Below, in pieces: positions 1 to 10,880 of a DNA stretch of 64,000 nt. Below the pieces are notes generated by a model, which searched no databases, was not told the DNA's origin, and saw only the letters and a program-made list of their open reading frames with translations. The stretch's first letter is position 1; each line of letters starts with the position of its first letter. The stretch spans positions 6,802,001 to 6,866,000 of the forward strand of contig CAMQGK010000001.1 of assembly GCA_947000775.1 (NCBI GenBank), in the 5' to 3' direction. A program made the position numbers and the translations under genes. Source of the DNA: Pterois miles. Lineage: Eukaryota > Chordata > Actinopteri > Perciformes > Scorpaenidae.

Positions 1-306
1 AGCAATGAGTAAGTTACAGCGCCGGAGGAGAAACCCAGCTACTCTGTAGAGATAAGAGGAAACTCTAGATGACAAGAAGAAAAAGGAGAAAAGGAAGCTA
101 GGAGGGAACAGAGGGAAGAAAACAGGGATGAAGGGAGGTGTAAGGAAGGGAAGAGGATGGATTGAAAATAAGGTGTGAGGAAGTAAGGCAGGGAGGAAAA
201 GGAAAGAAAGCAGGAAAGAGAAGTAATATTGTGTGTTATTTTTTATCTTATCTCATGTTTAAAGTTGTAGAAAGTAGAAATATTCTCAGTATGTCAAACT
301 GGTCCA

Positions 307-815
307 GGGACAGTTTGGGTGTTTAGAAGTGGGATTGTATGAGGTACTTATCTGTAGTGATGGCGGTCAGTTCTGCCGGGGACGGCGCAAACGCATTTTA
401 GACACAGCTTTACCTCGCAGACCGCCTCTCCAGACGGGGGACTGAAGCCGTTATGTATGTTCTCTTCAAAGCCACCAGACTGCATTGACAAAAACAGTCA
501 TTTTACCCTGCAGAACACAGGAGTTGCTGGTCTACCGCTGCCTCCATCGGTTAGTTAGTTTGTGTTATTGTGTGGCTTCGGTGTTTTAAAGGGTTAGTTT
601 GGATTCACCAAAGTCATAAAATAACACAAACTAGACCAGTAGACCAACAACTGCTTTGTCCTGAGAGGTGAAATGACTGTTTTTGTCAGTGGAGTCTGGT
701 GGCTTTGATGAGAGCATAGGTGAAAATATCGCTTCAGCTCCCCGTCGTGAAGGTCTGTCTGGCAGCGAGGTAAAGCGGTGAACATATTCTCAATAAAGCG
801 TGCACTTAAACTCAT
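307..815. repeat. Imperfect foldback (inverted repeat) element
   Basis: The left arm (about 307-558) and the right arm (about 595-815) are imperfect reverse complements. The clearest match is the block around 470-500 (AAAGCCACCAGACT, then GACAAAAACAGTCATTT) against its complement at about 672-706. The outer sequence (GGGACAGTTTGGGTGTTTAG, then TGTATGAGGTACTTATC) resembles the termini of the elements at 2165-2290 and 57766-58405. This looks like an old non-autonomous foldback DNA transposon. Exact ends and a target duplication were not found. Confidence 0.6.
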
Positions 816-1855
816 CTTGACTTTTTTAGGTGTGTAATACTGAATACACACAACACGAGAATCAAGTGGATTTTAGGTCTGATTCCTCCTAATGATCAGC
901 AGCAAAGCCCTGATTGTTTGATGATCTTTCCAGATGTTCCTGTGGTGTGTTTTTTCATCCCACGATGGGCTCAGAAGTCCAATGTGTAAATATTAAACAT
1001 GATGGGATTTCCTGTTATGAGTGGGGAACCTCGAGGATAGCCGATGACGCCGTCATGTGGGAATACAGAGAGCCAAGCTGACTGAAGAAGGAAGGACAAC
1101 CACCGCCATCATGGCAGCCACGGCTAATGCATGAGCTAATGCTAAACATAAAGCATAAAGTAGTTATAAGATGGAGCTCAGAAATTGAGGAGCAACTTGA
1201 TGATTAGTGTTTATTTAACGTGTCTCCATGGTTTCATCCTTCATCCGTTTTCAGTACAAAACATCACTAATTCTTCCTGCCTGTCGTCGGCCATGTTTGT
1301 TTACACTAAAGTCACGTTTGATCGCGAGAGATTTTCAGAGATTGCTGATTTTTTGAGTGGGAACTCTTGTTGATGATGAATGAATCTGTCAGTGTGTGTT
1401 GTGCTGTTTTGGTCAAATTGTTGCTCTCCACACACTATAGAAGACCTGGGCCAGGAGGCCTCAGACAAATTTTACTTATGAGGCTAAAAAAACTGTAAAG
1501 AAAACAACTTTTGTTTTGAAATGCGGCTGTATTGTTAGTGAGCTTCTTCCTGTCACACTTGACATTGATGTAAACTGACCTGAGTGATGTTTGAAGCAGC
1601 GTCACCTGCTGAGGCTTCATGTCTGTATTAAGTCAGGGACTGATAAGTAGTTTCTGGTGGAGGTTGGCGGTAAAGCTGTGAGCTTAGTTTACAACAAACA
1701 TCTGTCTGAATTCAAAGAAAACAACTAGAACCGTCACTTTGAGACAAAACCTGCAGAAAGATCCAGAAAGCTGTCTGGAGATGAGAAGGAGAGGACAGCC
1801 GAGGGGCTGCTGGCTGAGATACTAAAGCAGAGAGGAACCACAGGAGGAGAGGGAA

Positions 1856-1948
1856 GGGTTAATGTTGAGTTAAATGTTAAATGTAAGGGTTAATGTTGAG
1901 TTAAATGTTAAATGTAAGGGTTAGTGTTAAGTTAAATGTTAAGTGTTG
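1856..1948. repeat. 31-bp minisatellite, three copies
   Basis: Three direct copies of a 31-bp unit beginning GGGTTAATGTTGAGTTAAAT start at 1856, 1887 and 1918. The first two are nearly identical and the third has a few substitutions. Confidence 0.85.
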
Positions 1949-2164
1949 TTAATGGAAACATTACTACCTTAAACAGTCAGTCCAGTACGGTTCAAAGACT
2001 CCTGTTTATAATGTCATTGTCTTGATTCAGTATAATAAATGGCCCCCAGCAACAGTCTGGGTTTCTCATGTGGCCCCCAGGAATAATAACTGCCCTCCCT
2101 GCACTACGGGAACAACACTGTTAAATTCAACATAACGTGTCAAGGTTTGAAAAGTCTTTTAGTG

Positions 2165-2290
2165 CAGGCCAGCCTTAGCATGGCTTCTGTGCTGGTGCTC
2201 CTGCCAGCTTCTCCAGACTGGGTGCACCATAACACACCGACTACGGATAAAGTACCTCATTCAACCCCAAAAATCCGAACTGTCCCTTTA
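2165..2290 (-). repeat. Terminal fragment of the foldback/TIR family
   Basis: Read on the - strand from 2290, the sequence begins TAAAGGGACAGTTCGGATTT and continues TGAATGAGGTACTTTATCC, then CTGGAGAAGCTGGCAGGAGCA. It matches the left end of the TTAA-flanked element at 57766, including the later CAGGAGTACCAGCACAG block. Only one end is recognised here. Confidence 0.5.
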
Positions 2291-2357
2291 CTGACAGTAT
2301 TTGAGTAAAATCTACTTTTGGTCTACTTCTGGTAAATAACTGTACTTTACCTCACAG

Positions 2358-2472
2358 CTACATCCATCAGGAGCAGTGGTCGCTGGATACAGGAGACGAC
2401 GGTCCATCGGCGGAGACGACAGGCTACGTCATCGCCGACCGAGTTGCCATGGAGACAGCCATCGAGGGGTGA
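2358..2472 (+). CDS. Candidate terminal coding exon of an unrecognised gene
   Basis: A good acceptor (pyrimidine-rich tract ending TTTACCTCACAG at 2346-2357) is followed by an open frame that starts at 2359 after one carried-over base and stops at TGA 2470-2472. The 37-residue tail starts YIHQEQWSLDTGDD and ends YVIADRVAMETAIEG. It is acidic, of normal composition, and looks like a real protein C terminus. Another frame stays open further but reads as Arg/His-rich low-quality peptide. A possible preceding exon ends at base 8 in compatible phase. AATAAA signals downstream (about 3369 and 3620) could end its 3' UTR. The protein family was not recognised. Human SYNE2 has a convergent neighbour, ESR2, but this peptide shows no estrogen-receptor helix-12 features, so that name is not proposed. 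Confidence 0.45.
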
Positions 2473-4265
2473 CGGGACCAGAAGAGTCTGAAACTGAACT
2501 TGTAATGGCTTTCCATCCCCCAAAAGATCAAGAAAAAGGAAACAAAAAAGTGCTGTTGTGAGGTAGTTTTTTTTTCCCGTTGAGGTGTTTTTAGTCTGGA
2601 AAAAAAAAAAGAAAAAAAAAAATGTTTTTGATGGAATGTATATTTTGTGTGCGTAAATATTTCTTGTGAATGTGCACTACAGTTGGTGTTCAAGAGGACA
2701 TCGCTGAACCTTTGCCAGTCAGTTTGAGCTCTTTTTTAATATACAGTATTTGTATCTCGTTTTTCACCTTGGTGTAACATCCAGAACAAGCCGTCTACAA
2801 TCGGCAGACTTACAGAGGTGCATGTGGTCAACACTGTTCCCATCCGTTTCCATTCAAGGGTTATTAGTAATACAGCTACAAAAACACAACAAAAGTGTGT
2901 GTTTTCTGTCCTCCTTCACTTCTACTGTGTACTTTGGTGTTTTAATCGGTGCCTGTTCATCCGGGATTTTTCTACTCTCTTTGTACAAGTTTCAGTGGAG
3001 TCAAGAATCAGCAGTTTGACCCCTTTTCCTCCAAATCAGCTCTGGTTCTGTGCCACCCGGCCGCCGTTTCCACCGGACTTCAGCAGAACCTCTGTAATTG
3101 AGGATGTGTCATCGACAGAGGCCGCTGGAAAGTAAAGCGTAGTAGCAAGATGGCAGATTGCATTAAGATATTTATTACATGGCTTTGTTGAATACTTTAT
3201 TCTGATTGGTTAATCACAGCTTTCTATTATTTCTTTATAGCAGATCGGTATGGTCGCAGTTCTGATGTCGGACTCAAGAGGACCATTTTTGTGTCAAATT
3301 AATCATTACTTTAGTAAATATCCATGTAATAAGCACGACAATGTACAGCGAGCAGGTCATAGTTGAGAATAAAACCTCAAGGGAATCTCAAATATCCCTA
3401 ACTCACTCGACGTGTTGCACTCAAAGAATGCAAATCGGCAAGAAGTGAAAGTCAATTGTGCGTCATCAGCGACCTGCAGCAAAGCTACACTTCCGCCATT
3501 TTGGACTGAAAGCGATTACCAGATGCCAGTAAAACGTCCGCCTACAAAGTGCCGTATAAAAGTAAAACAAAATCACTTCTATTCTCTTGTCATATTCTAC
3601 CGAAATGGTCTGTGTTGAACAATAAAATAATGTGCAAGTAAGTTTCAAAATGGCGGCTGCAGCTGTCGTGTCTCTGCTTCTATAGTCTTTGCTACAGCCT
3701 GTTTCCAACCTAGACCAGAATAGGACACGCCCACTGAGGTTTACACTTACCTGTTGTTATTTGGTACCAGCTGTTCATGTTCCAAACCAATTTATTTTTG
3801 GTGGAAACGCTCAAAATTAGATGCTCTAACCAGAACAGAACCAGTTCCATGTTGGTGGAAAAAGGGTATTTGTGGCCTTTTAACAAAATGACTGTTATCG
3901 TGAGCTTTCCTCTGTTCGTCTGGTCGAACCAAGGCTGGATTTACACAACACGATATGGGCACAGGTCTGTTCCCCGTTAACACCAGCAAAACTGAAAAAA
4001 GTCCAATTTAACTCGATACACTTCAGTCGAACACCTCTTAAAAGGTTATTAAAACTGTAAATATATCAGCTTGGTAACTGTACATGATATTCCTAACATG
4101 CTAAACATTATGCTGCTAACTTCTCTATGTACCGTAAGTAAAATTAACAACCAAGCTAACATGTTAGCATGTTTTACAGAATTAAATTACTTGACACCAG
4201 CAACAGAAACAGTCAAATTTAACCGAATGCTAATTTACTGTATGGAAACGTGCTGTATATCCTTA
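2473..4265. other. Probable 3' UTR then intergenic DNA
   Basis: No coding region is supported. The first part would be the 3' UTR of the exon ending at 2472. AATAAA motifs occur near 3369 and 3620 on the + strand. A/T homopolymers are frequent around 2570-2620. Sequences such as GTTTCCACCGGACTTC near 3066 have the look of dispersed fish repeats, but no element boundaries could be fixed. Confidence 0.4.
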
Positions 4266-4270
4266 AGTTT

Positions 4271-4285
4271 GGGGGGGGGGGGGGG
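4271..4285 (+). repeat. Poly-G run (15 G)
   Basis: Fifteen consecutive G residues lie at the edge of the SINE-like repeat that follows. The run could form a G-quadruplex. Homopolymer length is unreliable in most sequencing methods. Confidence 0.9.
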
Positions 4286-4478
4286 TCGCCGGAGCAGAGG
4301 GCGACACATAGCGATACACAACCATACAAGCTGAGATTCACACCTTCGGACAATTTAGACTCATCAATTAACCTGCATGTCTTTGAACTGTGGGAGGAAA
4401 CCGGAGCTCCCGGAGAAAACGCGCTAACACGGGGAGAACATGCAAACTCCCCACAAGCCGGATTCGAACCTCCGTAAC
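4286..4478 (-). mobile_element. tRNA-related SINE-like interspersed repeat
   Basis: On the - strand the repeat starts near 4478 with a pol III B-box-like GGTTCGAATCC. It runs through TTTGCATGTTCTCCCC and GGTTTCCTCCCACAG to AATTGTCCGAAGGTGTGAAT. This string is a very common interspersed repeat in fish genomes. The B-box match suggests tRNA ancestry. An A-box was not located, so the head may be truncated. The exact family name is not asserted. Confidence 0.6.
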
Positions 4479-4789
4479 ACCTTTAAAAAACAAAGCAAAC
4501 AAAGCAAAATGTAAAAACATTGATTTAATGCACATGAAGGTGATTTATGGGATGTGATGTGATGTGTATTTGCTCGAGGCTGATTTCTACTTACACCTGC
4601 AGCAGGTGTTGTTGCGTTGATGATTTACTGATTAAAGCGAATTCTGCTGCTGCTTTTCTTCACTTTGACAAACAGACATTTTGTCAGCCTCATTTAACCA
4701 GCCGAACGTGATGAAATCTGCGTGTTTGGGACTTGTTTGTTTTGCTGCCGTGTTTTTGATCATGTTCTTAGTTTTTCGGTACCGTCCCA

Positions 4790-5345
4790 GTCCAAATAGC
4801 TTTGTTTTGATCAGGCCAAAGTAACTAAAGGAGTGAATCCTTCACAACATTGGCTTTATACCCTGAATGCATCATTTAGCACCATTTGGACACCCAGTCA
4901 TGAGCTGTGCCTCTTCTCACAGTGTAAAACCAGCCTCAGTGCCAGACTCTCCTTCTACAGATAAATGTTCACTATCCTTTCTTTCCTGATGTCTGTATCT
5001 TGCACATGCATGCACACACACACACACACACACACATACACACTCTCAACCAAACCTGATGCTGCCACACATTCATATCTGAGATCTTGTGTATGTTTTT
5101 GCCTGTCAGACTGGTCTCTCACTAACCCAGTGACACAGTAAAATCATGGCAGTTTATCGTCAGTCAGAAGTGACAATCTCCACATCCCATAAATAACAAG
5201 TTCACGAAATAAATCAAACTTGACACACCGTTTGTTGTCTGTTTCTGTTCCGCTGAGTTAGAGATGAACATTTAGGATCAATAATATTATGAACATTATA
5301 AAATAAAGCTGCATTTAACGCCCAAAGGATCAATTACATTTGGAT
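4790..5345 (+). repeat. Diverged sequence shared with 52560-53045
   Basis: Several blocks recur in the same order and orientation on the far side of the satellite array. They include CAAATAGCT(T/G)TGTTTTGA, CCTGATGTCTGTA, a block starting CAGTTTATCGTCAGTCAGAA that runs through CATCCCATAAATAA, and GCCCAAAGGATCA. Gaps and many substitutions separate the two copies. It could be a dispersed repeat or an old local duplication. No ORF or terminal repeat was found. Confidence 0.65.
5013..5036. repeat. (CA)n microsatellite
   Basis: About eleven CA dinucleotides in a row, preceded by alternating TGCA repeats. Typical of intergenic fish DNA. Confidence 0.95.
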
Positions 5346-5378
5346 GTTTCTGCAATGAGAAAATTAATTCAGTTTATA

Positions 5379-5402
5379 CACACACACACACACACACACA
5401 CA
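5379..5402. repeat. (CA)n microsatellite
   Basis: About twelve CA dinucleotides, just after the end of the sequence shared with 52.6-53.0 kb. Confidence 0.95.
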
Positions 5403-5439
5403 GGAAGGCAAAATTACATCTAGTGTTGAGGATTTTAAT

Positions 5440-6150
5440 GTGTTTTTACTAAATTAATTACTAAATTGCAATAATGTTCATTTTATACATTTTTAAATCT
5501 AGAATATTTTAAGACATTTAAATTGATTTGTATCGAACTTTGTGCATCATTGTAAATATTGATATTAAAAAAATTAGAATAGCGAATTTCATGATTTTCT
5601 TTAAAAATGCAGACAGAAACCATAAACGTCAGTCTTCATATACAAAACATATAAAATGTGTTATTTCTAATATACTGTAATTCTAACATCTCTTGTCCTT
5701 AGGGTGACATTACAATAATGTTCATTTCACACATTTTGCTTTTTAAATTTCTAAAATATTTTTAAAGCATTTAAATAAATTGCCATCAAACTTTGTGCAT
5801 CATAGTAAATATTGATATTAAAAATAAAAAATAAGGGGATTTCATGATTTTCAGAAACCATAAACATCAGTCTTCATACACAAAAAAATAAAAAAAATGT
5901 TGTATTTATGACAGATATTGCAATTCTAATGTCTTAAGCGCGACATTACAATAATGTTCATTTTCTACATTTTGCTTTTTAAATTTCTAAAATATTTTAA
6001 GACATTTAAGTAGATTTTCATTAAATGTTGTGCATCATTGTGAACATTGATATTAAAAAAAATTAAAATAGGCATTTCGTGATTTTCTTTACACGCTGAC
6101 AGAAACCATAAAATCTGTCTAAAAGACAAAAAAATCACCTTAATTCATGT
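5440..6150. repeat. Three degenerate tandem copies of an about 240-bp AT-rich unit
   Basis: The anchor ATAATGTTCATTT occurs at 5471, 5715 and 5951, giving spacings of 244 and 236 bp. Each anchor is followed in order by a TTTAAAT/TCTAAAATATTTT block, GACATTTAA, TTGTGCATCAT, ATTGATATTAAAAA, a TTCATGATTTTC block and AGAAACCATAAA. Divergence between copies is high, so the tandem duplication is old. Confidence 0.8.
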
Positions 6151-6279
6151 CGTAACCTCTTGAGGCTAAATGTGCAGTGATCCCATGTTCAGTCATTTTA
6201 ACTGCTGTTACAAAGCTTTTAGCCTGCTGTTATGTGTGGATGTTACATAAAGAATAGAATAGCAAACAAACAACAAGAC

Positions 6280-6282
<3 letters not shown>

Positions 6283-6333
<51 letters not shown>
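6283..6333. repeat. (AAT)n microsatellite
   Basis: About seventeen AAT/TAA triplets in uninterrupted order. Confidence 0.95.
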
Positions 6334-6481
6334 GTAATTTAGTAATTTAAAGTTTAGATATATTAGAAAGACATTAAATATTAATGGTTTGTTGACCTAT
6401 TGATTTGATGAACACCCACTGCGGTTCTGGTGTCCCACATTACCCCATAAACCTGATAAAATCCTCTGAAGATGACACAAG

Positions 6482-6745
6482 ATGGCAGCGTTGCTGTGTG
6501 TTGTTGTCAAACAGGTAAACGGCTGTGCGTCACAGGACTCACGCAAACCATCTGACGTGAGCAGCGAATGGCTGCGCGTCATTGGGCGGCACACCTGGAA
6601 GTGGTTAGGCCTTTTGTGGAGAGTTTCCCTTCCTCTGATGACTCCGACCAAGCCGAACCACCTGGACCGTGCCAAAAACCACCTGGACCGTCCCGGCTCG
6701 CTGCTCTACAGACTCACACACGGTGCGCGTCCAAGAATAAAACGT
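6482..6745 (+). other. Candidate promoter and first exon(s), unrecognised gene
   Basis: This block is more GC- and CpG-rich than its surroundings. It starts with an ATG in good Kozak context (ACAAGATGGCAG) and contains a TGACGTGA CRE-like site, an inverted CCAAT (CATTGGGCGG) and an ETS-like CTGGAAGTGG. It ends at a strong donor (AAAAC, then GTAAGT from 6746). The frame stays open from ATG 6482, and also from an internal ATG at 6638 (MTPTKPNHLDRAKNHLDRPG...), which contains a short internal duplication. The donor leaves one base over, and the block at 8644 starts in the matching phase. No protein family was recognised. It may equally be non-coding. Confidence 0.3.
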
Positions 6746-7688
6746 AAGTCCACATATTTCTGCGGTTCTGGTGAAGTTTGTGTGAATGAGGCGGACTGTA
6801 CATTTAAATGTTTGTTACACCAGCATGTGGCTGATGGCGCGAGTCCCAGTGGGCTACAAGACAGCAGTGTTGGAGCTGAGGAAGTGCGCACAGTTTTGGC
6901 TGTTTGAGCCTCTATGAATGAATGAATGAATGAATCGTTTCTTTTCCCGTCTGGTCATTTCCATAAACCATCCGTCATGGGGTATTATTGACGTTAGACA
7001 CATGAGGTAACAGCAGGTCAGGGGCGGGTCTAGACGTGGTGATGGGGTGGCCACAGAAGGGGGGCACATTTAAAGCACACGTAAACCAGTAAAACCAGCA
7101 GTCCTAACTCCGTTTCGTCTGTCGGCCCCTGCAGAAATAATAATACTTAGAATAAAACTTATTGTTCACTTACTTACTTCCTAAAGCTGAAACTTGGCTA
7201 TATACTTATTATCTTGACAAATATGTTGTACATTTTGGTATTAAATATATTACATTTACAGTAGTGAACACAAACTATATTCCATATGTTCCATCCAGAT
7301 GAGCTTTTTTTTGCCGATTGCTGAATAAACACTTCCAGATTGTGCACACATCCATATTTATGTGTCGTCCTCTGTCCTTCCTGACCAAACAAGGCCTCCA
7401 TCATTAGTTCCTGTTAGATTTCAGTCAGTTTGTGAGGGAGAGGGGAGACGACTGGAGCAGCCAGCATGTACATTTCTACTTACAGTATTGTATTTGTTAG
7501 ATATATCAGCCTTTGTTGAATACATGTTTTGAAATGCACATTTTTAACAGCAGTGACACTGACAGCTTGGCACTGCAGCAGCAAGACGCTGGATTCACAT
7601 AACCTGTAGCCAACATTGATGTTACAGCAGTGTTGTTTAATAAAAGCTCAGTAAAAAGTTAACGTTTATCACTTCAGTTGAATAGTTT
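6746..7688. other. Non-coding stretch, possible intron
   Basis: No supported gene. It contains a short (AATG)n run at about 6915-6937 and otherwise AT-rich sequence with scattered short ORFs of no recognisable character. Confidence 0.4.
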
Positions 7689-7762
7689 GACTCTCCTCCC
7701 CTCTCCCCTCTCTCCTCTCCTTTCCCTTCTCCCCTCTCCCTTCTCCCCTCTCCTCTCCTCTC

Positions 7763-7793
<31 letters not shown>

Positions 7794-8350
7794 CCCTCTC
7801 TCCTCTCCCTTCCCTTCTCCCCTCTCCTCTCCTCTCCTCTCCTCTCTCCTCCCCTCTCCCCTCCCTTCTCCCCTCCCTTCTCCCCTCTCTCTCCTCTCCC
7901 TCTCCCCTCTCCCCTCTCCTTTCCCTCTCCCTCTCCCTCTCCCCTCTCTCCTCTCCTCTCCCTTCTCCCCCCCTCTCCTCTCCTCTCCCCTCTCTCCTCT
8001 CCTCTCCCTTCTCCCCTCCCTTCTCCCCTCTCCTTTCTCCCCTCTCCTCTCCTCTCCCCTCTCCTCTCCTTCTCCTCTCCCTTCTCCCCTCCCTTCTCTC
8101 CCTCCTCCCTCTCTCCCCTCTCTCCTCTCCTCTCCCTCTCTCCCCTCCCTTCTCCCCTCTCCCTCTCTCCTCCTCCTCTCCTCTCCTCTCCCTCTCTCCT
8201 CCTCTCCTCTCTCTCCTTTCTCCTCTCCTCTCCTCTCCTCTCCCTTCTCTCCTCTCCCTCTCTCTCTCCCTTCCCTCCTCTCTCCTCTCTCCTCTCCTCT
8301 CCCTTTTCCCCTCCCTCTCTCCTCTCCCTCTCCTCCTTCTCTCCCCTCAC
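7689..8350 (+). repeat. Long CT-rich pyrimidine tract
   Basis: About 660 bp made almost only of C and T on the + strand, in irregular CTCTCC, CCCTTCTCC and CTCCT motifs. The opposite strand is pure purine. Such homopurine-homopyrimidine tracts with mirror symmetry can form triplex (H-) DNA. All long ORFs across it are low-complexity artefacts. Confidence 0.95.
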
Positions 8351-8376
8351 ATTTCATTTCTCCTCCCCCTTTGCCT

Positions 8377-8557
8377 ACTAGTATAGTATGCAGCTGTACT
8401 ACTAGTATAGTATTCAGCTGTACTACTAGCATAGTATTAGATTGTATTACTAGCATAGTATTAGGTTGTATTACTAGTATGGTAGGAGGTTGTACTACTA
8501 GTATGGTAGGAGCTTGTACTGCTAGTATAGTATGGGACTGTACTACTAGTATAATAG
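8377..8557 (+). repeat. 24-bp minisatellite, about 7.5 copies
   Basis: Units of 24 bp such as ACTAGTATAGTATGCAGCTGTACT repeat with substitutions. Because 24 is divisible by three, one frame reads as an eight-residue repeat (SIVCSCTT-like), which is not evidence of coding. Its ATAGTATAGTATG-type core also occurs in the neighbouring 156-bp satellite unit. Confidence 0.9.
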
Positions 8558-8643
8558 AATACAGCCTCCCATCCCAAAGCTTTCCACATTAACAGCTACA
8601 CATATTAAGCTTTACTTACGTATACCTTTGTTTTCCTTTCCAG

Positions 8644-8728
8644 TACCAGCTCCGTCATCCAAAGGAAAGCAGATGAAGACATCTGCACTCAAAGCTCCAA
8701 CATTTGGATGCTCTTCCTGTTTCCTCAG
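8644..8728 (+). other. Candidate internal exon with good splice sites
   Basis: An acceptor with a strong pyrimidine tract (TTGTTTTCCTTTCCAG, ending 8643) and a consensus donor (CAG at 8726-8728, then GTAAGA) bracket 85 bp. Two frames are open. One continues in phase from the donor at 6745 and includes ALKAPTFGCSSCFL. The other reads SSVIQRKADEDICTQSSN. It ends only about 90 bp before the satellite array. A further exon-like block with compatible phase lies beyond the arrays at 53155. No family was recognised, and a non-coding transcript or chance are both possible. Confidence 0.3.
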
Positions 8729-8821
8729 GTAAGAACAGGCCACTGGTACACTGGGTCCCAGTACAGAGTTATGTACACGCTCCACAACTACAACAATCAG
8801 AATCAATCACCAACAATCAGA

Positions 8822-10880
8822 AATGAATGATTCTATGGTGAAAAAAGACATTTTATCGAATGTTGAAAAATTTTACAAAAAAATGTCATAGTATAGTATG
8901 TCGAAATTTTTTGATGATAAAGTCAACTTTTTTTGAAGTTGAAAAAAACCATGAAAACGGTTGTATTATAGCATGTAGAATGATTCTATGGTGAAAAAAA
9001 GTCGTTTTGTGAAATGTCGGAAAATTTTACAAAAAAAAAAGCCATAGTATAGTATGTCGAAATTTTTCAATTAAAAAGTCACATTTTTTTGATGTTGAAA
9101 AAAAACATGAAAACGGTCATATTATAGCATGTAGAATGATTCTATGGTGAGCAAAACTCATTTCGTAAAATGTCGGAAAATTTTACAAAAAAAAAAAAAA
9201 CGGCATGGTATAGTATGATGAATTTTTTCGATGAAAAGGTAAAATTTTTTGGATGTTGAAAAAAAACACGAAAACGGTCGTATTATAGCATGTAGATTGA
9301 TTCTATGGTGAGCAAACGTCATTTTGTGAAATGTTGGAAAATTTTACAAAAAAAACGCCATATATTATATTATTATATATGTCAAAATGTTTCGATGGAA
9401 ACGTCAAATTTTTTTGATGTTGAAAAAAAACATGAAAACGGTTGTATTATAGCATGTAGAATGATTCTATGGTGAAAAAAAGTCGTTTTGTGAAATGTCG
9501 GAAAATTTTACAAAAAAAAAAAGCCATAGTATAGTATGTCGAAATTTTTCAATTAAAAAGTCACATTTTTTTGATGTTGAAAAAAAAACATGAAAACGGT
9601 CGTATTATAGCATGTAGAATGATTCTATGGTGAGCAAAAGTCTTTTTGTAAAATTTTGGAAAATTTTACAAAAAAAAGGCATAGTATAGTATGTCGAAAT
9701 TTTTCGATGAAAACGTCAAATTTTTTTGAGGTTGAAAAAAACCATGAAAACGGTTGTATTATAGCATGTAGAATGATTCTATGGTGAAAAAAAGTCGTTT
9801 TGTGAAATGTCGGAAAATTTTACAAAAAAAAAAGCCATAGTATAGTATGTCGAAATTTTTCAATTAAAAAGTCACATTTTTTTGATGTTGAAAAAAAACA
9901 TGAAAACGGTCGTATTATAGCATGTAGAATGATTCTATGGTGAGCAAAACTCATTTCGTAAAATGTCGGAAAATTTTACAAAAAAAAAAAAAAACGGCAT
10001 GGTATAGTATGATGAATTTTTTCGATGAAAAGGTAAAATTTTTTGGATGTTGAAAAAAAAACACGAAAACGGTCGTATTATAGCATGTAGATTGATTCTA
10101 TGGTGAGCAAACGTCATTTCGTGAAATGTTGGAAAATTTTACAAAAAACGCCATATATTATATTATTATATATGTCAAAATGTTTCGATGGAAACGTCAA
10201 ATTTTTTTGATGTTGAAAAAAAACATGAAAACGGTTGTATTATAGCATGTAGAATGATTCTATGGTGAGCAAAAGTCATTTCTACAAATGTTGGAAAATT
10301 TTACAAAAAAAACCATGTCGAAATTTTTCGATGAAAACGTCAAATTCTTTTGAAGTTGAAAAAAACCATGAAAACGGTCGTATTATAGCATGTAGAATGA
10401 TTCTATGGTGAGCAAAAGTCATTTTGTGAAATGTTGGAAATTTGTCCAAGAAAAAAAAGGCATAGTATAGTATGTCAAAATTTTTTGATGATGTCAAATT
10501 TTTTTTGATGTTGAAAGCAACCATGAAAACGGTCGTATTATAGCATGTAGATTGATTCTATAGTGAGCAAAAGTCATTTCCTGAAATGTTGGAAATTTGT
10601 CCAAGAAAAAAAAAGGCATAGTATAGTATGTTAAAATTTTTCGATGAAAAGTTCAAATTTTTTTGAAGTTTAAAAAAACCATGAAAACGGTCATATTATA
10701 GCATGTAGAATGATTCTGTGGTGAGCAAAAGTCATTTCTACAAATGTTGGAAAATTTTACAAATAAAACATCATAGTATAGTATGTCGAAATTATTCGAT
10801 GAAAACGTCAAATTTTTTTGATGTTGAAAAAAACCATGAAAACGGTCGTATTATAGCATGTAGAATGATTCTATGGTGAG
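8822..10880. repeat. 156-bp satellite array, left segment
   Basis: Start of the giant array. Units run GTATAGTATGTCGAAATTTT, then TCGATGAAAACGTC, CAAATTTTTTTGATGTTG, CCATGAAAACGGTCGTATTA, TAGCATGTAGAATGATTCTA, TGGTGAGCAAAAGTCATTTC, and GAAATGTTGGAAAATTTTAC, then a poly-A run and CGCCATA. Units here are the most divergent, with variants such as AATTAAAAAGTCAC. Five-unit blocks are duplicated at an offset of about 793 bp (9201 vs 9995, 9358 vs 10151). No similarity to a named satellite is claimed. Confidence 0.97.

Larger units (their letters stand above)
9..2357. other. Non-coding stretch, possibly the last intron of a + strand gene
   Basis: No supportable coding region is seen here. The window opens with eight bases followed by a strong donor-like GTAAGT at 9-14. 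If bases 1-8 are the end of an exon, the remaining phase fits the candidate terminal exon at 2358, which would make this one intron of about 2.35 kb. That link rests on one splice motif and a one-in-three phase match, so it is weak. The stretch holds a foldback repeat, a 31-bp minisatellite and the end of a TIR element, listed separately. Confidence 0.3.

Noticed and set aside
2358..2472. Naming the left gene esr2 by synteny with SYNE2
   Set aside because: The peptide has no estrogen receptor ligand-domain features. Synteny alone is not enough.
7637..8592. ORFs of 237-304 codons over the pyrimidine tract
   Set aside because: Pure low-complexity Arg/Glu/Gly or Pro/Leu/Ser peptides produced by CT repeats.
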